Counted from the stretch's first letter, positions 26,794 through 36,305 are shown. The stretch is DNA of 64,000 bases from Candidatus Humimonas hydrogenitrophica (GCA_947581615.1 CANPVD010000097.1:1-64000), one strand, 5' to 3'. The notes: generated from the sequence alone by a model not told the origin. Numbers and translations: made by a program.

Positions 26794-27237
26794 TCACCGG
26801 ACGCTGATCACGGATTGGCTGAGCGCGTTGTTGATCGTCCATTCGATCCGGTCTCCGGCCGACACGAACACCGGCTCCGAGATGTACGCCTGGACGGATC
26901 CGATCGGGTCGGCGATGAGCCGCACGCTCTGATCCGACGCGAGGATCGAGCGGGGGATCACGTACGTGGCCGTGTCCATGCTGGTCAGCTGACCCAGGGA
27001 CAGGTTCTGGCCGGCGCCCATCACATAGACGTGCACGGTGTTCCAGTTGTAGTTGCGTACGAACAGGGTCACGGGCGCGTCCCGCATGGACGTGTCGCCG
27101 GCCGTGCCCTTCCCTCCCATGCTCGCGCACCCCGCCACGACGAGCCCCATCAGGAGCAGCAAGCCGAAACGGGGGGCGTGCCTGCGGGCCAGGTGGCGGC
27201 TAGGAGCGACCGGCGAGGCGAGGCGTAAGGTACCCAT
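26794..27237 (-). CDS. lipoprotein of unknown function (paralogue of 25882-26277)
   Basis: 147 residues from ATG 27237, chosen because GGAGG lies seven bases upstream; a longer in-frame start at 27273 is unlikely. A twin-arginine-like basic start precedes a hydrophobic stretch and lipobox GLVVAGC (Cys37). The mature domain is all-beta with VHVYV, ATYVIPRSI, VRLIADPIGS and ALSQSVISVR, matching the downstream lipoprotein block by block. It lies 37 bases upstream of the OsmC-family gene on the same strand, so lipoprotein-OsmC-lipoprotein is probably one operon. Function is unknown. Confidence 0.75.
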   Translation of the reverse strand: MGTLRLASPVAPSRHLARRHAPRFGLLLLMGLVVAGCASMGGKGTAGDTSMRDAPVTLFVRNYNWNTVHVYVMGAGQNLSLGQLTSMDTATYVIPRSILASDQSVRLIADPIGSVQAYISEPVFVSAGDRIEWTINNALSQSVISVR

Positions 27238-27257
27238 GGCTTCCTCCGGCTGGGTTG

Positions 27258-27280
27258 GGAGGTGGTGGTGCACCGCCTCC
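27258..27280. terminator. hairpin between the hydrolase and lipoprotein genes
   Basis: GGAGGTGGTG (27258-27267) pairs with CACCGCCTCC (27271-27280) across a 3-base loop; nine Watson-Crick pairs and one T-G wobble. It lies just after the stop of the alpha/beta hydrolase and before the lipoprotein-OsmC operon, all on the minus strand, so it may separate the two transcription units. Confidence 0.45.
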
Positions 27281-27288
27281 CCAGCAGG

Positions 27289-28158
27289 TCAACTTCCGTG
27301 CCCGCCGGCGCGTCCGCGCTCGGCGGAATCCAGCAGATCGAGGATCGCGTCCGGGGCGTCGACGTTGAGCCAGTGTCCGCCCTCGACCCTGTGCAGGTAG
27401 ACCCGGCCGGTGGCCGTCCCCGCGGCCTCGATGCGCTCGCACGCCTCTTCCGACAGGACCGGAGACCGTGTGGCCTTCACGAAGTGCAGGACCATCCCGG
27501 GCGGCGGCTCCTCCACGACGGCCCACAGGTCCACGTGGAAGAAGTCCGTGAGGAGGGCCTCCATCCCGTCCAGGTCGAGGCGCCACCGCCAACCCTCCCC
27601 GGTCGGCGCGAGATTGGTGGACATCCACCGCGCGACCGGCTTCGGGAAGCCGTGCGCGCCCAGCGCCCTCTCGGCCTCCTCCCGCGAGCCGAACGGGCCG
27701 CGTTCGGCCCTCAGCGCTTCGAGCATGCGCACGGCGCTGCCCTCGGGCGCCCGGGCGGCCGGCGTCGAGTCGATGACCCACACCGTGTCCAGGCCCTTCG
27801 CCCCCGAGGCAAACGCCAGGGCCACCTTTCCGCCGAAAGAGTGACCCAGGATACCCGACGGGGCTGGGCCGGTGGACCGGGCGAGCCGGGCCACGTCATC
27901 CGCGCAGGCCTGGATGGTATGGGGAGGAGGGAACCCCGTCGAGTCCCCGTGCAGCCGGAGGTCGACGAGGACGCCCCCCCGGCCGCCGTCGGCGTCTACC
28001 CAACGACGGGCGACCGACCTCCAGTTCCGACCCGCTCCGAAGATGCCGTGGAGGAAGTAGATCCACCGCTCGGTACCCGGGGCCCGCCCGGCCCGCGATC
28101 CGGACGTCCGCTCCGCTCCGGCCTCCACGAGCTCGTGGGCGAGGACGGGATCGCTCAC
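27289..28158 (-). CDS. alpha/beta hydrolase (YbfF-like esterase)
   Basis: 289 residues. The oxyanion-hole strand is IYFLHGIFGAGRNW, the nucleophile is in LGHSFGGKVAL (serine of GHSFGG, about residue 107), and the catalytic histidine is in VEGGHWLNVDAPDAI. LVDLRLHGDS is typical of the YbfF/epoxide-hydrolase-like group. The substrate is unknown. It overlaps the upstream aldo/keto reductase stop by four bases (ATGA), so both are co-translated. OsmC domains are fused to alpha/beta hydrolases in some bacteria, which makes its nearness to the OsmC gene suggestive but no more. Confidence 0.86.
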   Translation of the reverse strand: MSDPVLAHELVEAGAERTSGSRAGRAPGTERWIYFLHGIFGAGRNWRSVARRWVDADGGRGGVLVDLRLHGDSTGFPPPHTIQACADDVARLARSTGPAPSGILGHSFGGKVALAFASGAKGLDTVWVIDSTPAARAPEGSAVRMLEALRAERGPFGSREEAERALGAHGFPKPVARWMSTNLAPTGEGWRWRLDLDGMEALLTDFFHVDLWAVVEEPPPGMVLHFVKATRSPVLSEEACERIEAAGTATGRVYLHRVEGGHWLNVDAPDAILDLLDSAERGRAGGHGS

Positions 28159-29129
28159 GGCTGTGCCCGGCGAGCGAACGGCCCCATGATCGCCTCGATG
28201 TGCTCGAGCGTCTCCGGCTGGAGCTCGATCCCGGCGGCCGCCACGTCCTCCCGGACTTGCTCGGGCCGGGTGGCTCCCACGATCGCCGAGGCCACGCCCT
28301 CCTGGTGCAGGATCCAGGCGAGGGCGACCTGGGCCACGTTCAACCCTCGCGGTTCCGCGACCTCCGTTCGCAGCCTGTCGACCGCTTCGAGGACCTCGTC
28401 GGCCAGCACCGCCCTCATGAAGCGGCGGTCGTTCTCATCCGCCCCGCGGCTTCCGGAGGGGGCCGCCTCGCCGGGCCGGTACTTCCCGGTGAGCGCGCCG
28501 CCGGCCAGGGGACTCCACACTACCTGGCCGAGGCCCTCGCGTCGGCAGAGCGGCAGGACGGCTTCCTCGATCCGACGGGCCAGGAGAGAGTACTGCGGCT
28601 GGTTGCTCACGAGGGGCCGCAGCCCGAGACGCCTCCCCGTGCGCAGGGCGTCGTCGATCTGGTCGGCGCTCCACTCGCTTACCCCCGCATGCAGGACCTT
28701 GCCCCGCACGACGAGGTCGTCCAGAGCCCGGAGCGTCTCGTCGAGCGGGACGGAGGTATCGTACCGGTGGCACTGGTACAGGTCGACGTAGTCGAGCCCG
28801 AGGCGACGGAGCGAGGCCTCACAGCTCTCCAGGATGTGCTTGCGTGAGAGGCCCCGGTCGTTGGGGCCGTCCCCGGTGGGGAAGAACACCTTGGTCGCCA
28901 CGACCACGCTGGGGCGGGGCACCTCCCTCAGCCAGCGGCCCAGCGACTTCTCGGCTTCTCCCCCGGCGTACGCATCCGCCGTATCGAAGAAGTTCACCCC
29001 GGCCTCGTACGCCGCCCGCAGGCAGGCTCGCGCCCTCTCGTCCTCCACGCGGCGGCCGTAGGTGAGCCAGGACCCGAGGCCGATCGCGCTCACCCTGAGC
29101 CCCGATCGCCCCAGTGTACGGTACTCCAT
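28155..29129 (-). CDS. aldo/keto reductase (voltage-gated K+ channel beta-subunit-like group)
   Basis: 324 residues with the AKR catalytic tetrad in place: Asp49 (FFDTADAYAGGEAE), Tyr54, Lys80 (VVATKVF) and His121 (DLYQCHRYD). The NADPH-binding C-terminus includes SAIVGATRPEQVREDVAA. The opening MEYRTLGRSGLRVSAIGLGSW resembles YghZ/Kv-beta-like reductases that reduce aldehydes and ketones. ATG 29129 was chosen for the GGAGGG site. It is the first gene of a two-gene operon with the hydrolase. Confidence 0.92.
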   Translation of the reverse strand: MEYRTLGRSGLRVSAIGLGSWLTYGRRVEDERARACLRAAYEAGVNFFDTADAYAGGEAEKSLGRWLREVPRPSVVVATKVFFPTGDGPNDRGLSRKHILESCEASLRRLGLDYVDLYQCHRYDTSVPLDETLRALDDLVVRGKVLHAGVSEWSADQIDDALRTGRRLGLRPLVSNQPQYSLLARRIEEAVLPLCRREGLGQVVWSPLAGGALTGKYRPGEAAPSGSRGADENDRRFMRAVLADEVLEAVDRLRTEVAEPRGLNVAQVALAWILHQEGVASAIVGATRPEQVREDVAAAGIELQPETLEHIEAIMGPFARRAQP

Positions 29130-29310
29130 GTGCCCCCTCCCTCGCATTTTTCGAAACCTGGATCGGCCGCGGGCGTCCCGTGCCCCCGCACCATCCGTGC
29201 GACCGCTTTCGGACGCCAGCCGGCGTGGCTATCGTGGGCGGCCATGCCCCTGAAGACCTCCCGGACGCCGCCGGGCAGACGGGGGAGCTCGGCTCGCGAC
29301 CGGGAGAGCG

Positions 29311-31752
29311 ATGTCCAGGACCCTTCCCCAACTCGGCTCCGGCGTGCTGGCGGCCGTGGTCCTCGCCATGGCCCTGGGATCACGCCCCCTGTCCGCCTCC
29401 TCGACCGCCCTCGGCGCGCGTCCGGCCCGCGCCCGCGCGGCCGGGACCGTGCGGGTCGACACGACCGCCCTCGTGTTCCGCGGCGACCGCGGCCAGACCG
29501 ACGTGCGGGTCCCGCGGCTGGACGCCTCCGTTCGGATCGACGGCTCCCTCGACGAGCCCGGCTGGAGCCGGGCCGCCCTCCTCACGGGCTTCACGCGCTA
29601 CCTGCCGCAGGACGGCCTCCCCGCCCAGGACTCGACGCAGGTCCGCCTGTGGTACTCGGCCGACGCCCTGTACGTCGGGATACGGGCGTTCGAGGTCCAC
29701 GGTACCGTGGGCGCCAGCATGGCGGCTCGAGACAAGATCGGCAACGACGACCGCGTCCGGATCCTGCTCGACACCTATCACGACGCGCGCCGCGCGTTCG
29801 CATTCGGCGTCAACGCCTTCGGGGTGCAGGAGGACGGCGTGCGCATCGAAGGGCAGGGGAAGACGGCCGGCCTGTTCACGGCCGACCGCTCCGTGGACCC
29901 CGCCGACCTCACGCCCGACTTCGTGTACCAGTCGCAGGGCCGGCTCACGGAGGGCGGCTACGAGGTGGAGATGCGGATCCCCTTCGCCAGCCTGCGCTTC
30001 GCCTCGTCCCACGACCAGGTTTGGGGGTTCAACATCGTCCGCCGCGTTCCCCACTCCGGCCGTGAGCTTACGTGGGCGCCCGTGCACCAGGGCGAGACGT
30101 CCTTCCTGGCCCAGGAGGGCACGCTCCGGGGCCTCCGCGACCTGCGTCGCGGCGCGACCATGGACGTCAACCCCGTCGCCACGGCCCGCACGGAGGGCGC
30201 CCCGGGGGCCACGGGCTGGCACTACGACTCGCCGTCGCCGTCCTTCGGCCTCAACCTGCGCTACGGCGTCACCTCGGACCTCAACCTGAACGCGACGGTC
30301 AATCCCGACTTCTCCCAGGTGGAAGCCGACGCCGAGCAGCTGTCCTTCGATCCACGCCAATCGCTCTACTACGCCGAGAAGCGTCCCTTCTTCCTGACGG
30401 GCAGCGAGCACTTCTCGGTGCCCAACAACCTCATCTACACCCGGCGCATCGACAATCCGGACGTGGCCGCCAAGTTGAGCGGCACGATCCGGGGGCTGAG
30501 TGCCGGGGTGCTGACCGCCGTCAACGCGCCCGAGCCGGGGCAGACGGGCCGATCCCTGTTCGACATTTTCCGGCTGCAGGGGAACGTGGGCTCGGAGTCC
30601 ACCGTCGGGCTCCTGTACACGAACCGCATCCACGACTCGGACTACAACCACGTCGTCGGCACCGACACGCGACTGGTGCTGGGTGGCGCCTACGTGGTCT
30701 CGGCCCAGGGCGCCGCCTCCTTCAGCGGCGATAACGCCGGCTCCACCTGGGGCCCCCTGTGGAACCTCAAGGTGGAGCGCTCGGGACGCGTGTTCGGGGC
30801 CGTCGCGAGCTTCCAGGCCATTCACCCGGACTTCCGCACCGACGCGGGCTTCCTCAGCCGTACCGGGGTCGTGCACGCCGCCTTCCAGCCGCGCGTGACC
30901 CTGTTCGGCTCGCCGGAATCGGCCCTGGCGAGCGTCACCAACAGCATCTCGCTGTACGGCGACTGGCTGTACGAGGACCTGTTCGGCGGCCGCGGCCCCG
31001 AGTCGCTCAAGATGCACTTCACGTCCAACGTGGCCTTCCGGAGCGGGTGGCAGGCGGGCGCATCCGTGCTCCTGGAGCGGTTCTACTATCCGCCCTACCT
31101 GTATCGAGACTACGCCCTCCTGCGGCCCGGTCCCACGGGGTCCGACACGGTCCCGTTCACCGGCACGCCGTCCCTGGCCAACCTCGACTTCGTCGTGCTG
31201 CTGGCCACCCCCAAGTGGGACCGGTTCGACGCCAACCTGACACTCATCTTCGGGCGGGATGAGAACTTCTACGAGTGGGCGCCGGCCGACGTGCTCATCG
31301 TGCAGGGCGCCCTGAACTGGAAGCCCACCGACCGCCTGCACTTCGAGGCTACCTACGCACGCCAGCAGTACATGCGCCCGGACGACCACAGCAACGTGGG
31401 GATCCGCGACATCCCGCGCCTCAAGACGACCTACCAGATCACGCGCGCCATCTACGTGCGCCTGATCGGCCAGTACGACTCGAACTACCAGGATGCGTTG
31501 CGGGACGACACGCGCACCGGTTACCCGATCGCGATCCGCGACCCCTCCACCGGCACCTTCGTGCGGACCACGCAGATTCGGAGCGGCCAGCTGCACGGCG
31601 ACGCCCTGTTCGCCGTGCAGCCCGGCCCCGGGACGGTCCTCTTCCTGGGCTACGGCGCCGACCTGCAGGAGCCTGCACGGTTCGGGTTCGGGGGCCTGAG
31701 GCGGTCCGCGGACGCCGTCTTCGTGAAGCTGAGCTACCTGCTCAGGATGTGA
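29311..31752 (+). CDS. exported DUF5916/CBM9-like outer-membrane-associated protein
   Basis: 813 residues. After a signal peptide (to about residue 30) comes a CBM9-like beta-sandwich (about 60-250: IDGSLDEPGW, VRLWYSADALYVGIRAFE, DDRVRILLDTYHD). A DUF5916 region follows with ITPNPDFSQVE-like NPDFSQVEADAEQL and YAEKRPFFLTGSEHF. The rest, to LSYLLRM, has the aromatic strand pattern of a large outer-membrane barrel. Such proteins are common in Bacteroidota and Gemmatimonadota; their substrate is unknown. It stands alone, followed by strong palindromes. Confidence 0.82.
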   Translation: MSRTLPQLGSGVLAAVVLAMALGSRPLSASSTALGARPARARAAGTVRVDTTALVFRGDRGQTDVRVPRLDASVRIDGSLDEPGWSRAALLTGFTRYLPQDGLPAQDSTQVRLWYSADALYVGIRAFEVHGTVGASMAARDKIGNDDRVRILLDTYHDARRAFAFGVNAFGVQEDGVRIEGQGKTAGLFTADRSVDPADLTPDFVYQSQGRLTEGGYEVEMRIPFASLRFASSHDQVWGFNIVRRVPHSGRELTWAPVHQGETSFLAQEGTLRGLRDLRRGATMDVNPVATARTEGAPGATGWHYDSPSPSFGLNLRYGVTSDLNLNATVNPDFSQVEADAEQLSFDPRQSLYYAEKRPFFLTGSEHFSVPNNLIYTRRIDNPDVAAKLSGTIRGLSAGVLTAVNAPEPGQTGRSLFDIFRLQGNVGSESTVGLLYTNRIHDSDYNHVVGTDTRLVLGGAYVVSAQGAASFSGDNAGSTWGPLWNLKVERSGRVFGAVASFQAIHPDFRTDAGFLSRTGVVHAAFQPRVTLFGSPESALASVTNSISLYGDWLYEDLFGGRGPESLKMHFTSNVAFRSGWQAGASVLLERFYYPPYLYRDYALLRPGPTGSDTVPFTGTPSLANLDFVVLLATPKWDRFDANLTLIFGRDENFYEWAPADVLIVQGALNWKPTDRLHFEATYARQQYMRPDDHSNVGIRDIPRLKTTYQITRAIYVRLIGQYDSNYQDALRDDTRTGYPIAIRDPSTGTFVRTTQIRSGQLHGDALFAVQPGPGTVLFLGYGADLQEPARFGFGGLRRSADAVFVKLSYLLRM

Positions 31753-31762
31753 GGCCGGCCCG

Positions 31763-31809
31763 GCCCGGCGCGCCGGGCGTGTGGGGATAACCCCCACGGA
31801 TCCGTGGGG
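31763..31809. terminator. two adjacent perfect palindromes after the DUF5916 gene
   Basis: GCCCGGCGCGCCGGGC (31763-31778) and CCCCACGGATCCGTGGGG (31792-31809) are perfect palindromes. Between them GTGGGG (781-786 of this kilobase, i.e. 31781-31786) can instead pair with CCCCAC (31792-31797), so two mutually exclusive hairpins are possible. The place fits a terminator, or a regulated leader for the CocE-type gene that starts 100 bases on. Confidence 0.45.
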
Positions 31810-31910
31810 AGAAGTCCGCGACGGCGCTCCGGGGCATGGCCCGGCCGCCCGACACGATCGTATTCTGCATACCGTCCGCGATTCGAGCCTCCCACACGGA
31901 GCGTGTGGCC

Positions 31911-33881
31911 ATGCGATGCATCATCCGGAGGAGCCTCCTCGCCTCGGCGCTCCTGTGCGCCGCTTCCCTGGTCCCCGCGAGCTCGCCGGCGGCCGCGCAG
32001 GTCCGGCTGCGGGGTGACGACCGCCTGCGCGCCGAACGCTGGAAGACGGAGCACGCGCTCGACTCGATCGCCGTCATCGACCGCAAGGTGATGGTGCCGA
32101 TGCGCGACGGGGTGCGGCTGGCCACCGACGTCTACCGACCCCGGAATGCCCGGGGACCCGTCCCCACGATCTTCGTGCGCACGCCCTACAACTTCAACTA
32201 CTGGGACATCCAGCTCGGTGCGCCGCGTGACATGACGCGGATCCTGGACGCGGTGAAGCGCGGCTACGCGTACGTGGAGCAGAACGAGCGCGGTCACTTC
32301 TTCTCGGAAGGCAACTACGACATCCTGGGCCCACCGCGCACGGACGGCTACGACATGCTGTCGTGGATCGGCGAGCAGCCGTGGTCCAACGGCAAGGTCG
32401 GCCTCCTGGGCTGCTCCTCCACCGCGGAGTGGCAGATGGGCGTGGCCGCCACCGGCAACCCCCACCTGGCCGCCATGAACCCGCAGGGCTTCGGCGCGGG
32501 CGTGGGCCGCGTGGACGGGTGGTACGAACAGGGGAACTGGTACCGTGGCGGCGCGGTTCAGATGCTGTTCATCGCCTGGATCTACGGGGAGCAGAACCAG
32601 GTACGGCCGCTGTTCCCGTCCAGCACCCCGCAGGCCGACCTCGTCCGCGAGTCGAAGTCGTTCGACCTGGCCCAGCACCTTCCCCCGGTGGACTGGTCCC
32701 GGGCGCTCCGGCACCTGCCCGAGGAGGACATCATCAAGGCGGTGGATGGACCCCGCGGGATCTTCGCCGACTCGATGCCGGTGGCCACCGGCGGCCGCAT
32801 GATCCAGCGGACTCCCGACGATCCGGCCTGGTACCGGGGCGGGCTCTACAACGACAGCCTGCCGTTCGACGTCCCGGGACTCTGGTTCATGTCCTGGTAC
32901 GACGTGTCGATCGGCCCGAACCTCGCCATGTTCAACCATGCCCGCCGGGTAGCGAGCCCGGAGGTGCGCGACGAGCAGTGGGCCATCATCGCGCCCACGC
33001 TGCACTGCTCCTACACGCGGGCCACGGAGAACACGATCGTCGGCCAGCGCAGCGTCGGTGATGCGCGCTTCGACTACGGCGACCTCACGTACGGCTTCTT
33101 CGACCGGTTCCTCAAGGGACAGCAGGCCGGCACGGTGCTCGATACGACCCCGAAGGTCCGCTACTACCTGATGGGCCGGAACGAGTGGAAGTCCACCGAC
33201 ACGTGGCCGCCGGCGGGTTCGAAGCCCGTCACCCTCTACCTGTCCAGCGCCGGCCACGCGAACACCCTGTACGGTGACGGGGCACTGGGCTCCGCCCCCC
33301 CGGGGGCCGACGCCCCGGACCGTTTCGTGTACGATCCCCTGAACCCGGTGCCCTCCCACGGCGGAAACGTGTGCTGCACGGGCAACGCGGTCGACGGAGG
33401 CGCCTTCGACCAGCGCGGCATGGAGGCTCGAAACGACATCCTGGTCTACTCGACCGAGCCCCTGAAGGAGGGGATGGAGGTGAGCGGACCGGTGGCGGTG
33501 ACCCTGTACGTTTCCTCGGATGCGAAGGACACGGACTTCACGGCCAAGCTGATCGACGTCTACCCGGACGGCAGGGCCTACAACCTGGACGAGACGATCC
33601 AGCGCATGCGCTACCGGGACGGGTACGACAGGCAGGTGTGGATGGAGCCGGGCAAGGTCTATGAGGTGAAGCTCGGCCCCCTGACCACGAGCAACTACTT
33701 CGAGGCCGGCCACCGCATCCGGATCGAGGTGACCAGCAGCAACTTCCCCCGCTTCGACCGCAACCTGAACACGGGCGGCCACAACTACGACGAGGCGAAC
33801 GGCGTCACGGCCCACAACGCCGTTCATCATTCCAAGCGCTACCCGTCCAGCGTCAGCCTCACGGTGGTCGAGGGTTCCTGA
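31911..33881 (+). CDS. exported CocE/NonD-family hydrolase (S15-like)
   Basis: 656 residues with a signal peptide (to about 30, SSPAAAQV), an alpha/beta hydrolase domain (about 50-370) and a C-terminal jelly-roll domain (about 400-655) as in CocE and X-Pro dipeptidyl-peptidases. Family blocks are [27 protein letters not shown] and [11 protein letters not shown]. The likely nucleophile is Ser169 in [12 protein letters not shown]. In most relatives this turn is G-x-S-Y-x-G; here the second glycine is missing. It should cleave esters or acyl-peptides outside the cytoplasm. ATG 31911 follows CGGAG. Confidence 0.88.
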   Translation: MRCIIRRSLLASALLCAASLVPASSPAAAQVRLRGDDRLRAERWKTEHALDSIAVIDRKVMVPMRDGVRLATDVYRPRNARGPVPTIFVRTPYNFNYWDIQLGAPRDMTRILDAVKRGYAYVEQNERGHFFSEGNYDILGPPRTDGYDMLSWIGEQPWSNGKVGLLGCSSTAEWQMGVAATGNPHLAAMNPQGFGAGVGRVDGWYEQGNWYRGGAVQMLFIAWIYGEQNQVRPLFPSSTPQADLVRESKSFDLAQHLPPVDWSRALRHLPEEDIIKAVDGPRGIFADSMPVATGGRMIQRTPDDPAWYRGGLYNDSLPFDVPGLWFMSWYDVSIGPNLAMFNHARRVASPEVRDEQWAIIAPTLHCSYTRATENTIVGQRSVGDARFDYGDLTYGFFDRFLKGQQAGTVLDTTPKVRYYLMGRNEWKSTDTWPPAGSKPVTLYLSSAGHANTLYGDGALGSAPPGADAPDRFVYDPLNPVPSHGGNVCCTGNAVDGGAFDQRGMEARNDILVYSTEPLKEGMEVSGPVAVTLYVSSDAKDTDFTAKLIDVYPDGRAYNLDETIQRMRYRDGYDRQVWMEPGKVYEVKLGPLTTSNYFEAGHRIRIEVTSSNFPRFDRNLNTGGHNYDEANGVTAHNAVHHSKRYPSSVSLTVVEGS

Positions 33882-34031
33882 TCGAAGCTCACCGCGCGGA
33901 GCTGGGGCGGTCGCGCCGAGGGCGCGCCGCCCGGCTGGCGCCTCGCTCGGACCCCGGGTAGCTTGGCCAGCCGCCGATCTTCGGGCCGGCGGCCGCGTGG
34001 CTCAGCGACGTCTCCAACCCGTGGGGAAGCG

Positions 34032-34823
34032 ATGAACCTGGCCTCCCGCACCGCCCTCCTGGCCCTGACGGCCTCCGTGTCTCTGGCTTCTCCGGCCCTG
34101 TCCCAGCAGCTCGCCACCGCCTCTCCGGACTCGGCCGCCGAGCTCAGCGGACGCGTGTTCTCGGCCACGACCGGTGACGTGGTGCGCGGCGCCCAGATCC
34201 TGGTCGAAGGCACCGGACTCGGAGCCCTATCCGACAGCGCGGGGCGGTTCCGCATCGCGGGTCTGCCGGCCGGCGACCGCACCATCCAGGTGCGGCGGAT
34301 CGGGTTCGCCTCGGCCCGGGGCAAGATCCACCTCAAGGGCGGTGCGAGCGTCGACGCGACGTTCGTGCTCGAGGACACGGTGGTCGAGGTGCAGGGCATC
34401 CGGGTCACGGTGCGCCGCGACCTGGCGTCGGCGTTCGGGGACAAGCTCGAGCGCGTGGGCTACTTCCGACGAAAGCTGCGGGGACTGGGCGTGTTCCTGG
34501 ACCCGGCGCGGGTCCAGGAGCGGGTGCAGGACTCGCGCGAGACCTCGGACCTGCTGCGAAACCTGCCCGGCGTGTCGGTCAGCCGCACGATCCTCGGTCA
34601 CAGCGACGTGCGGCTCTCCCGCGGTGAGTCCAGCTGCAGCCCGGTCCTGTACGTGGACGGGAAGCCATCACCCGACCTGCAGATGGACGACCTCAACCGC
34701 GAGGACGTACTGGCGATCGAGGTGTACCGCGGCGCCTCGGAGACGCCGCTCGCCTACTCCATGCAGAAGAGCGGCTGCGGGGTCATCCTCATCTGGACCA
34801 AGGAGGGTGGGGGCCGGTCGTAG
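34032..34823 (+). CDS. stand-alone carboxypeptidase-regulatory plus TonB-plug domain protein
   Basis: 263 residues: signal peptide to about 25, a CarboxypepD_reg-like beta-sandwich (about 38-115: LSGRVFSATTGDVVRGAQILVEG, split by family as GRVFSATTGDVV and AGRFRIAGLP), then a plug-like domain (about 175-258: DLLRNLPGVSVSRT, VLYVDGK, VLAIEVYRGASETPLAY). It stops exactly at the end of the plug (GVILIWTKEG), with no barrel. Two cysteines (SSCSP, SGCGV) could form a disulfide. It resembles SusC N-termini and lies beside the first SusCD locus, convergent to it. Confidence 0.8.
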   Translation: MNLASRTALLALTASVSLASPALSQQLATASPDSAAELSGRVFSATTGDVVRGAQILVEGTGLGALSDSAGRFRIAGLPAGDRTIQVRRIGFASARGKIHLKGGASVDATFVLEDTVVEVQGIRVTVRRDLASAFGDKLERVGYFRRKLRGLGVFLDPARVQERVQDSRETSDLLRNLPGVSVSRTILGHSDVRLSRGESSCSPVLYVDGKPSPDLQMDDLNREDVLAIEVYRGASETPLAYSMQKSGCGVILIWTKEGGGRS

Positions 34824-34899
34824 CCTCGATGCGGAAACGGGCCCGGAGGCTCCCGCGGCCCCCGGACCCGCCGGCCCGTCGTCGTGCCTCTCGACCAGC

Positions 34900-34917
34900 C
34901 CCGGCTCAGGAGCCGGG
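34900..34917. terminator. hairpin overlapping the susD stop codon
   Basis: CCCGGCT (34900-34906) pairs with AGCCGGG (34911-34917) across loop CAGG, between the convergent plug-protein and SusD genes. It overlaps the SusD stop. Confidence 0.45.
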
Positions 34918-36291
34918 CACGGGCTGACAGCCGGGATCGCTGTTCATGCCCCGGGCGTCGCACTCGTCGTCCGTGTACGGATAGCGCGTGAACACCTTGT
35001 CGAACGAGCGCGCCCGGGGGAGCTCGTCCGGATTGTCCCCCATGCGGTCGTACTGCCGCGCGTCCAGGTAGGTGAAGCCCCCCTTGAACATCAGGGAGTA
35101 GCGCTTCTCGTACAGGATCTCCTTGAGCAGGTCCCCGCTGTACGGGTCGGGGATCGGGTCGAGCCCCCCGTCCTGGGTGCGGACCACGTTGAGATCCTGG
35201 ATCGCCTGGGAAGTCTGGCCCAGCCCGTACTCCGCCTCGGCCTTGATGAGAAGCAGCTCCACGTTGGTGATGAACGGCACGGGATCGGAGAGGCCGATGT
35301 AGTTGTTGAACTCCTCCGTCACCGTGATGTTGTCCAGGGTGTAGGGCGAGACGGACGTGAGGTTGCGCTGGGCACGGAGGTCCCTGGATCCGTCCGACCG
35401 CAGCTGGGCGTCCCGCCACAGCCTCGGATGAGCGAAGTAGTTCGAGCCGCGCGCCTGAGCGAGCGGGTTGACGGCGTCTCCGGACTGGGTGGTGTAGTCG
35501 AAGTACGGCCCCATCTGGAAATCCGCCGAGGCGTCCATGAAAGTGGCCGGCAGCGTGGACATCACGTCGCTCCACCGACCCATGTACTTGAGCACCCGGA
35601 CCTTGATGGCTCGGTTCACCATTAGGAACGTCGACGGTGTGTCGAAGCCGGCGAAGCCGGGCGGCAGGGTGAAGGGGAAGCTGTTCCCCCCGGACTGCAG
35701 GTTCTGAGCCGCCTCATCCAGCAGGTCGAGCACGTGCTGGTACGAGTCGGCGCTCGCCACGAGCGGCGCCAGGTCTCCGGCCGGATCCCGGTCGACGTCG
35801 ATGGGCATGGCCAGCGGATCGTGCATCGTGATGGCTTCCCAGTACGCCTGCGCCATGAAGGTCTGCGCGAATCCCTTGGTGGCCGATTGCTCCGCGGACG
35901 AGAGCGTCGTGGCTGCATCGGCCGCGTGCACGAGCGTGAAGCCGTTCCGAATCAGGGCGTACGGGGCGTCCCAGAAGTTGTGGTAGGTGGACAGCAGAGG
36001 ACCGACCAGCGCGTTGGTGATCGTCCGAGGCTCCTCCGGACGGAGGTTGTACGCCTCACGCCCGAACACGCCCAGACCTGCGATGAACCCGCCCTCCCAG
36101 TTTCCACGCTCCGACTGGACCAGTCCGATGGCCGCGCCGGCGATCGCCGCCCGGTCGGGCGCGCTGGTCAAATTCTCCACGCTCGGATCGTTGAACGAAG
36201 GGGCGTCCAGGCTCTGGCAACCCGCGAGCGTCAGAGCGAGGAGCGCGAATGCGGTCAGGCTCGTGCGCCTGGCGTCACTTGCGAACGACAT
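34906..36291 (-). CDS. SusD/RagB-family outer-membrane lipoprotein
   Basis: 461 residues with lipobox LALTLAGC (Cys25) and a SusD alpha-helical TPR-type fold. Conserved parts include FNDPSVENL near the N-terminus, LLLIKAEAEYGLGQTSQAIQDLNVVR and the terminal EKRYSLMFKGGFTYLDARQYDRMG. SusD proteins cap the SusC transporter on the cell surface and capture glycans or other large nutrients. GAGGAGG precedes ATG 36291. It starts 14 bases after the SusC stop on the same strand, so the two form one operon. The ligand is unknown. Confidence 0.93.
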   Translation of the reverse strand: MSFASDARRTSLTAFALLALTLAGCQSLDAPSFNDPSVENLTSAPDRAAIAGAAIGLVQSERGNWEGGFIAGLGVFGREAYNLRPEEPRTITNALVGPLLSTYHNFWDAPYALIRNGFTLVHAADAATTLSSAEQSATKGFAQTFMAQAYWEAITMHDPLAMPIDVDRDPAGDLAPLVASADSYQHVLDLLDEAAQNLQSGGNSFPFTLPPGFAGFDTPSTFLMVNRAIKVRVLKYMGRWSDVMSTLPATFMDASADFQMGPYFDYTTQSGDAVNPLAQARGSNYFAHPRLWRDAQLRSDGSRDLRAQRNLTSVSPYTLDNITVTEEFNNYIGLSDPVPFITNVELLLIKAEAEYGLGQTSQAIQDLNVVRTQDGGLDPIPDPYSGDLLKEILYEKRYSLMFKGGFTYLDARQYDRMGDNPDELPRARSFDKVFTRYPYTDDECDARGMNSDPGCQPVPGS

Positions 36292-36305
36292 GATCGCCCT
36301 CCTCC

